From: Streptomyces fragilis | GTDB lineage: Bacteria; Actinomycetota; Actinomycetes; Streptomycetales; Streptomycetaceae | DNA length: 64,000 bases | Assembly: GCF_003112515.1 (NCBI RefSeq) | Contig: NZ_BEVZ01000004.1 | Span: 992,001 to 1,056,000, forward strand | Direction: 5' to 3' | Part shown: piece after piece, positions 57,853-64,000 of the stretch | How positions within the stretch are numbered: position 1 is the stretch's first letter | Layout: each line of letters opens with the position of its first letter | Notes under the pieces: model-generated | Database searches by the model: none | The model's input: only the letters and a program-made list of their open reading frames with translations | Told to the model about the DNA's origin: nothing | Translations under genes and position numbers: made by a program

Positions 57853-58924
57853 GACGTCCGAGACGGCCGCATCCGGCAACGCCCTGCTGTCGCTGGTCCC
57901 CAAGGCGGTCGGCAGGCAGTCCATGAAGGACTTCAAGTCGGACCAGGAGGTCCGCTGGTGCCCCGGCTGCGGCGACTACGCGATCCTCGCCGCCGTGCAG
58001 GGCTTCATGCCGGAGCTGGGGCTGGCGAAGGAGAACATCGTCTTCGTCTCCGGCATCGGCTGCTCCTCCCGCTTCCCCTATTACATGAACACCTACGGGA
58101 TGCACTCCATCCACGGGCGCGCCCCGGCCATCGCGACGGGGCTGGCCACCTCGCGGCAGGACCTGAGCGTGTGGGTGGTCACCGGTGACGGCGACGCGCT
58201 CTCCATCGGCGGCAACCACCTGATCCACGCCCTGCGCCGCAACGTCAATCTGAAGATCCTCCTCTTCAACAACCGGATCTACGGACTGACCAAGGGCCAG
58301 TACTCCCCCACCTCCGAGCTCGGCAAGATCACCAAGTCGACGCCGATGGGCTCGCTGGACGCCCCCTTCAACCCGGTGTCCCTGGCGCTGGGCGCGGAGG
58401 CGACCTTCGTGGCGCGGACGGTGGACTCCGACCGCAAGCACCTCACCGAGGTGCTCCGGCAGGCGGCCGCCCACGAGGGCACGGCGCTGGTGGAGATCTA
58501 CCAGAACTGCAACATCTTCAACGACGGCGCCTTCGACGTGATCAAGGACCGGGAGAAGGCCCAGGAGGCGGTGATCCGCCTCGAGCACGGGCGGCCCGTC
58601 CGGTTCGGGGTGGACGACTCCAAGGGCGTCGTCCGCGACCGGGCGACCGGCGACCTGGTGGTCGTCGACGTCACCCCGGAGAACGAGGCCGACGTGCTGG
58701 TCCACGACGCGCACGCCGCCTCGCCGACCACCGCGTTCGCGCTGTCCCGGCTGGCCGACCCGGACACCCTGCACCACACGCCGATCGGCGTGCTGCGGTC
58801 GGTGGGCCGGCCGGTCTACGACACGCTGATGGCGCGGCAGCTCGAGGACGCCGTCGAGCGGCAGGGCGAGGGCGACCTGGGCGCCCTGCTGGCGGGCAGC
58901 GACACCTGGACCGTCGCCGGCTGA
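57845..58924 (+). CDS. korB: 2-oxoglutarate:ferredoxin oxidoreductase, beta subunit
   Basis: A 359-residue beta subunit holding thiamine diphosphate. It has the CPGCG Cys motif, the ThDP motif GDGDALSIGGNHLIHALRRN ending in LFNN, and a further Cys in YQNCNIFND that may complete the single 4Fe-4S cluster. No separate ferredoxin or delta subunit is nearby. Translation is coupled to korA by an 8-bp overlap. The pair makes reduced ferredoxin and may supply the NADH-module-less Nuo complex encoded nearby. Confidence 0.95.
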   Translation: MPETSETAASGNALLSLVPKAVGRQSMKDFKSDQEVRWCPGCGDYAILAAVQGFMPELGLAKENIVFVSGIGCSSRFPYYMNTYGMHSIHGRAPAIATGLATSRQDLSVWVVTGDGDALSIGGNHLIHALRRNVNLKILLFNNRIYGLTKGQYSPTSELGKITKSTPMGSLDAPFNPVSLALGAEATFVARTVDSDRKHLTEVLRQAAAHEGTALVEIYQNCNIFNDGAFDVIKDREKAQEAVIRLEHGRPVRFGVDDSKGVVRDRATGDLVVVDVTPENEADVLVHDAHAASPTTAFALSRLADPDTLHHTPIGVLRSVGRPVYDTLMARQLEDAVERQGEGDLGALLAGSDTWTVAG

Positions 58925-58942
58925 GACCCCCGCACCCCGGCG

Positions 58943-58992
58943 CACCCCGCATGTCAGGACCGTATGTCGATACGGGAATGACAGGCGGGGTG
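58943..58992 (+). terminator. Long hairpin after korB
   Basis: CACCCCGCATGTCA (58943-58956) pairs with 58979-58992 with one mismatch. Its loop holds a second inverted repeat, CGTAT-GTCG-ATACG (58961-58974). It lies 19 bp past the stop. It is a terminator, perhaps also a protein-binding site. Confidence 0.6.
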
Positions 58993-59054
58993 CTCGGCGT
59001 TACCTTCCGGATGGTGCCGACGCTGTGGGAGCGAGGCAGCCAGAAGGAGGAGAG

Positions 59055-60092
59055 ATGGCACAGCCGGCGCCCCGGAGCGAGAACCGGATCGGCCTGTTGA
59101 ACGGATTCGCCGCCTACGGCATGTGGGGCCTGGTCCCCCTGTTCTGGCCGCTGCTCAAGCCCTCGGGGGCGATCGAGATCCTCGCGCACCGGATGATCTG
59201 GTCGCTGGTGCTGGTCGGCCTGATCCTGCTGGTGGTGCGCCGCTGGGCCTGGGCGGGCGAGCTGATACGCCGGCCCCGCAAGCTCGCGCTGATCGCCCTG
59301 GCCGCGACGGTGATCACCGTCAACTGGGGCGTCTACATCTGGGCGGTCAACGCCGGCCAGGTGGTGGAGGCGTCCCTCGGCTACTTCATCAACCCGCTGG
59401 TCACCATCGCCCTCGGCGTGCTCCTCCTCAAGGAGCGGCTGCGGCCCGTGCAGTGGGCGGCGGTCGGCGTCGGCGCCGCCGCCGTGGTGGTGCTGACCGT
59501 CGGCTACGGCCGCCTGCCGTGGATCTCGCTGACCCTGGCCTTCTCCTTCGCCGCCTACGGCCTGGTCAAGAAGAAGGTGAACATCGGCGGCCTGGAGTCG
59601 ATGGCCGCCGAGACCGCGATCCAGTTCCTGCCCGCCCTCGGCTACCTGCTGTGGCTGAGCTCGCGGGGCGACTCCACCTTCGCCACCGAGGGAGCCGGGC
59701 ACGCCGCGCTGCTGGCCGCCACCGGCGTGGTCACCGCGATCCCGCTGATCTGCTTCGGCGCCGCCGCCATCCGGGTGCCGCTGTCCACGCTGGGCCTGCT
59801 GCAGTACCTGGCGCCGGTCTTCCAGTTCGGACTGGGCGTCCTCTACTTCCACGAGGCCATGCCGCCGGAGCGCTGGGCCGGCTTCTCCCTGGTGTGGCTG
59901 GCGCTCACCCTGCTCACCTGGGACGCGCTGCGCACCGCCCGCCGCTCCGCCCGCGCCCTGCGCGCGGCGGCGGCCGCGGCGGTCGCCGTGTCCCCGCAGG
60001 ACCCGGCGGCGCCGCAGGAGGGGGCGGCGGCCTTCCCGAGGCCCGCGGCGACCGTGGAGTCCACCGGGACGACGCGGGAGCGCACGGGCTGA
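59055..60092 (+). CDS. rarD: RarD-like EamA/DMT-family transporter
   Basis: A 345-residue membrane protein with ten hydrophobic segments and two EamA repeats. It begins MAQPAPRSENRIGLLNGFAA; the RarD-typical GLVPLFWPLLKPSGAIEILA and NWGVYIWAVNAGQVVEASLG are conserved. The start ATG 59055 has GAAGGAGGAG directly upstream. Relatives are called chloramphenicol-sensitive protein RarD; the substrate is unknown. The Ala/Pro-rich tail (about 295-345) is soluble. Confidence 0.9.
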   Translation: MAQPAPRSENRIGLLNGFAAYGMWGLVPLFWPLLKPSGAIEILAHRMIWSLVLVGLILLVVRRWAWAGELIRRPRKLALIALAATVITVNWGVYIWAVNAGQVVEASLGYFINPLVTIALGVLLLKERLRPVQWAAVGVGAAAVVVLTVGYGRLPWISLTLAFSFAAYGLVKKKVNIGGLESMAAETAIQFLPALGYLLWLSSRGDSTFATEGAGHAALLAATGVVTAIPLICFGAAAIRVPLSTLGLLQYLAPVFQFGLGVLYFHEAMPPERWAGFSLVWLALTLLTWDALRTARRSARALRAAAAAAVAVSPQDPAAPQEGAAAFPRPAATVESTGTTRERTG

Positions 60093-60142
60093 TCGTCCAT
60101 TCCGGTTGCGTGCGCCCTCGCACCACCCGTAAGAGTGGTGCC

Positions 60143-60607
60143 ATGACGGAATCCGCGGTGCCTGTCCACTGGAAGCTCGTCGTCGACGCAGCCGACCCGC
60201 ACGCCCTGGCCGACTTCTGGGCGGCCGCCCTGCGCTACGTCCCGGAGGACAACGGTCCCCTGGTCGAGAAGCTGCTGAGCGCCGGCGTGGTGCCCGCCGA
60301 GGCCACCCTGGAGTGGCGGGGCCGCGCCGCCTGGCGGAACCTCGCGGCGGTCCGGCACCCGGAGGACCCGCACGACGAGGAGTCCGGCACGGGCCTGGGG
60401 CGGCGGTTGCTGTTCCAGCGCGTCCCGGAGCCGAAGACCGGCAAGAACCGCCTCCACCTGGACCTGCACCCCGGGAACGGCGCGCGTGAGGCCGAGGTCG
60501 AGCGGCTGACCGCGCTGGGCGCCCGGGTGCTGCGCGAGGTCCGCGAGCAGGGCGGCGCCTGGACGGTCATGTACGACCCCGAGGGCAACGAGTTCTGCGT
60601 CCACTGA
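60143..60607 (+). CDS. VOC-family (glyoxalase-like) protein
   Basis: A 154-residue protein of the vicinal oxygen chelate fold (glyoxalase_6-like). The first beta-alpha-beta unit begins WKLVVDAADPHALADFWAAA and the end MYDPEGNEFCVH holds the conserved Glu metal ligand. Many family members are uncharacterised dioxygenase- or glyoxalase-like proteins. The start ATG 60143 is 50 bp after rarD. Function unknown. Confidence 0.85.
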   Translation: MTESAVPVHWKLVVDAADPHALADFWAAALRYVPEDNGPLVEKLLSAGVVPAEATLEWRGRAAWRNLAAVRHPEDPHDEESGTGLGRRLLFQRVPEPKTGKNRLHLDLHPGNGAREAEVERLTALGARVLREVREQGGAWTVMYDPEGNEFCVH

Positions 60608-60713
60608 CCTCCGCCGCGCGGCGGACCGGGAGGCGGGGCCTGTGGACAACTCCTGGGCCGTCGGTCCGTCCGCCTATGGTGGAGGAAGGTCTACAGGGAC
60701 GGGCGGTACAGGT

Positions 60714-62573
<1,860 letters not shown>

Positions 62574-62576
62574 GAA

Positions 62577-62620
62577 GGCCGCCCTTCCGCGGCGCGGTCC
62601 CGCGCCGCGGAAGGGCGGCC
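62577..62620 (+). terminator. recQ terminator
   Basis: A perfect 20-bp stem (GGCCGCCCTTCCGCGGCGCG at 62577-62596 with 62601-62620) and a 4-nt loop begin 4 bp past the recQ stop. Confidence 0.9.
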
Positions 62621-62719
62621 CGGCGCGCCGCGCGGACCGCTCACTTGAGACGACCAACGCCCTATTGCACACATCCAGTTGGCGTGTCAACCCGTCACGG
62701 GGGCGCTCCGGGAGGTCCG

Positions 62720-62725
62720 TATTCT
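62720..62725 (+). promoter_or_regulatory. -10-like box of the HAD gene, possible leaderless mRNA
   Basis: TATTCT is followed by six bases (CTGATC) and the ATG at 62732, a spacing expected for transcription starting at the start codon. No good -35 is apparent. Confidence 0.5.
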
Positions 62726-62731
62726 CTGATC

Positions 62732-63565
62732 ATGCCCGCACCCGCCGCCTATGCGCCCCCCTCCCGCACGCTCCCCGCGTACGCCCTCGTCGCCACGGAC
62801 CTGGACGGCACGCTCCTGCGCGACGACGACACCGTCTCCCCCCGCACCCGTGCGGCGCTGGGGTCGGCGGCGCGGTCGGGCGCCCGGCACCTGGTGGTGA
62901 CGGGCCGGCCCGCGCCGCGGGTGCGCGACCTGCTCGCCGGGATCGGCGGCGGTTTCGCGGTGTGCGGCCAGGGCGCGCAGCTCTACGACGCGGACCGGGA
63001 CCGGCTGGTGTGGTCGATGACCCTGGACCGGGAGCTGGCGGAGACCGCCCTCGGCAAGATCGAGGCCGAGGTGGGCCAGGTGTACGCGGCCGTGGACCAG
63101 GACGGCGTACAGGGGCTCACGCTGATCGAGCCGGGCTACCGGATGGCGCGGCCCACGCTTCCCGCGGTGCGGGTCGGCCGCCGCGGCGACCTGTGGGAGC
63201 GGCCCATCACCAAGGTGCTGCTGTCCCACCCGGAGCTCACCGACGACGAGCTGACCGCGGTGGCGGCCTCGGCGGTCGGCTCGCTGGCCACGGCGACGAT
63301 GTCCGGCCCGGGAACGGTGGAGCTGCAGCCGCACGGGGTGACCAAGGCCACCGGGCTGGCCATGGCGGCCTCGCGGCTCGGCCTGGGACCGGAGGACGCC
63401 ATCGCCTTCGGCGACATGCCGAACGACGTGCCGATGTTCCGCTGGGCCGCCCGGGGGGTGGCCATGGCCAACGCGCACCCGGAGCTGAAGGCGGTCGCCG
63501 ACGAGGTCACCACGACGAACGAGGACGACGGCGTGGCCGTCGTCCTCGAGCGGTTGTTCCCCTGA
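62732..63565 (+). CDS. HAD-superfamily phosphatase, Cof subfamily
   Basis: A 277-residue HAD phosphatase. Motif I is DLDGTLLRDDD with the nucleophile and acid Asp, motif II is VVTGRPAP, motif III Lys is in ITKVLLSHPE, motif IV is FGDMPNDVPMF. The cap between them is the type IIB seen in Cof/YkrA/YwpJ proteins, which dephosphorylate sugar phosphates, flavin or pyridoxal phosphates. The start ATG 62732 follows a -10-like box. It converges with the transglycosylase gene, the stop codons being 4 bp apart. Confidence 0.92.
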   Translation: MPAPAAYAPPSRTLPAYALVATDLDGTLLRDDDTVSPRTRAALGSAARSGARHLVVTGRPAPRVRDLLAGIGGGFAVCGQGAQLYDADRDRLVWSMTLDRELAETALGKIEAEVGQVYAAVDQDGVQGLTLIEPGYRMARPTLPAVRVGRRGDLWERPITKVLLSHPELTDDELTAVAASAVGSLATATMSGPGTVELQPHGVTKATGLAMAASRLGLGPEDAIAFGDMPNDVPMFRWAARGVAMANAHPELKAVADEVTTTNEDDGVAVVLERLFP

Positions 63566-63569
63566 GGGG

Positions 63570-64000
63570 TCAGTAGGCGCTGTTGACGTTGTCGATCGAG
63601 CCGTAGCGGTCGGCCGCGTAGTTGCAGGCGGCGACGATGTTGGCGACCGGGTCGAACGGCGAGGAGTCGGTGCCCTCGACGTGGTAGGCGTCGAAGGTGG
63701 GGTCGATCACCTGCAGCAGGCCCTTGGACGGGATGCCGTTGATCGCGTTGATGTCCCAGTCGTTGATGGCGAGCGGGTTGCCCGAGGACTCGCGCATCAC
63801 GTTGCGGTGGATGCCGTCGTAGGTGCCCGGAATGCCGTGCTTCGCCATCACGGCGAGGGCCTCGCGGATCCAACCGTCGAGGTTGTCCTGGGTGGCGGCC
63901 AGGTGGGTGACCTTGTTGCCCGGGGCGGCCGCGGTCTGCGCGGCGGGGGTCTCGGCGGCGAAGGCGCCGCTCGCGCCCACGATCGGCGCGGCGACGACGG
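63570..64000 (-). CDS. Secreted lytic transglycosylase-like protein (5' end outside the window)
   Basis: The 3' 143 codons of a minus-strand gene whose start lies beyond the right edge. The first visible residues (VVAAPIVGASGAFAAE) are the end of a signal peptide. The mature part is an SLT/lysozyme-like domain: the likely catalytic Glu is in VMRESSGNPLAINDW, followed by INGIPSKGLLQVIDPTFDAY and the C-terminal NIVAACNYAADRYGSI. It should cleave peptidoglycan glycan strands outside the membrane. It shares no intergenic space with the HAD gene. Confidence 0.88.
   Translation of the reverse strand, partial: VVAAPIVGASGAFAAETPAAQTAAAPGNKVTHLAATQDNLDGWIREALAVMAKHGIPGTYDGIHRNVMRESSGNPLAINDWDINAINGIPSKGLLQVIDPTFDAYHVEGTDSSPFDPVANIVAACNYAADRYGSIDNVNSAY

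Overview
The window is high-GC DNA with the codon bias, GTG/TTG starts and gene order of a Streptomyces chromosome. It carries the conserved ribosomal/RNA polymerase region (tuf, fusA, rpsG, rpsL, rpoC, rpoB, rplL, rplJ, rplA, rplK, nusG, secE, tRNA-Trp), almost all on the minus strand. The species cannot be named from sequence alone. I see no insertion sequence, prophage block, CRISPR array or antibiotic biosynthetic cluster.

Layout. 1-6.6 kb: the 5' part of a secreted streptogrisin-type protease, a LysR regulator, and a xylan-degrading pair (GH10 xylanase and GH115 alpha-glucuronidase), separated by a perfect 20-bp-stem hairpin. 7.1-11.8 kb: the str operon (rpsL-rpsG-fusA-tuf) with a recognisable vegetative promoter. 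12-13.8 kb: an amidase that looks like a phage endolysin, and a small DUF1707-type membrane protein. 14-23.5 kb: rplJ-rplL-rpoB-rpoC with promoters and a candidate L10 leader/attenuator. 23.6-27.7 kb: a lipoprotein, then rplA, rplK, nusG, secE and tRNA-Trp with hairpins between the units. 28-33.2 kb: an aspC-type aminotransferase and an adenosine-deaminase-family gene on the plus strand; then murB, two MaoC-fold (HadA/HadB-like) dehydratase genes, rpmG, tRNA-Met and tRNA-Thr on the minus strand. 33.4-42.2 kb: mixed housekeeping genes (amidohydrolase, SDR, Clp-N/HTH regulator, Nudix, alpha/beta hydrolase, tRNA-Tyr, YajQ, amino-acid permease, YccF protein, HtpX).

42.6-58.9 kb is the most interesting part. 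It holds a compact, translationally coupled complex I operon, nuoA-B-C-H-I-J-K-L-M-N, with no nuoD, E, F or G. Its NuoC has a long repeat-filled tail. Divergently transcribed beside it are a DesK-like histidine kinase, an orphan copy of the kinase's membrane sensor domain, a LuxR-type response regulator, and korA-korB (2-oxoacid:ferredoxin oxidoreductase). The inferred picture is a regulated, ferredoxin-linked respiratory module: KorAB would make reduced ferredoxin and the NADH-module-less Nuo complex could use it, borrowing NuoD from elsewhere.

59-64 kb: RarD-like transporter, VOC protein, RecQ helicase, HAD phosphatase, and the 3' part of a secreted transglycosylase cut by the window edge. 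Several genes (murB, SDR, Clp-N/HTH, HAD, permease) have a -10-like box only 6-7 nt from the start codon, suggesting leaderless mRNAs.
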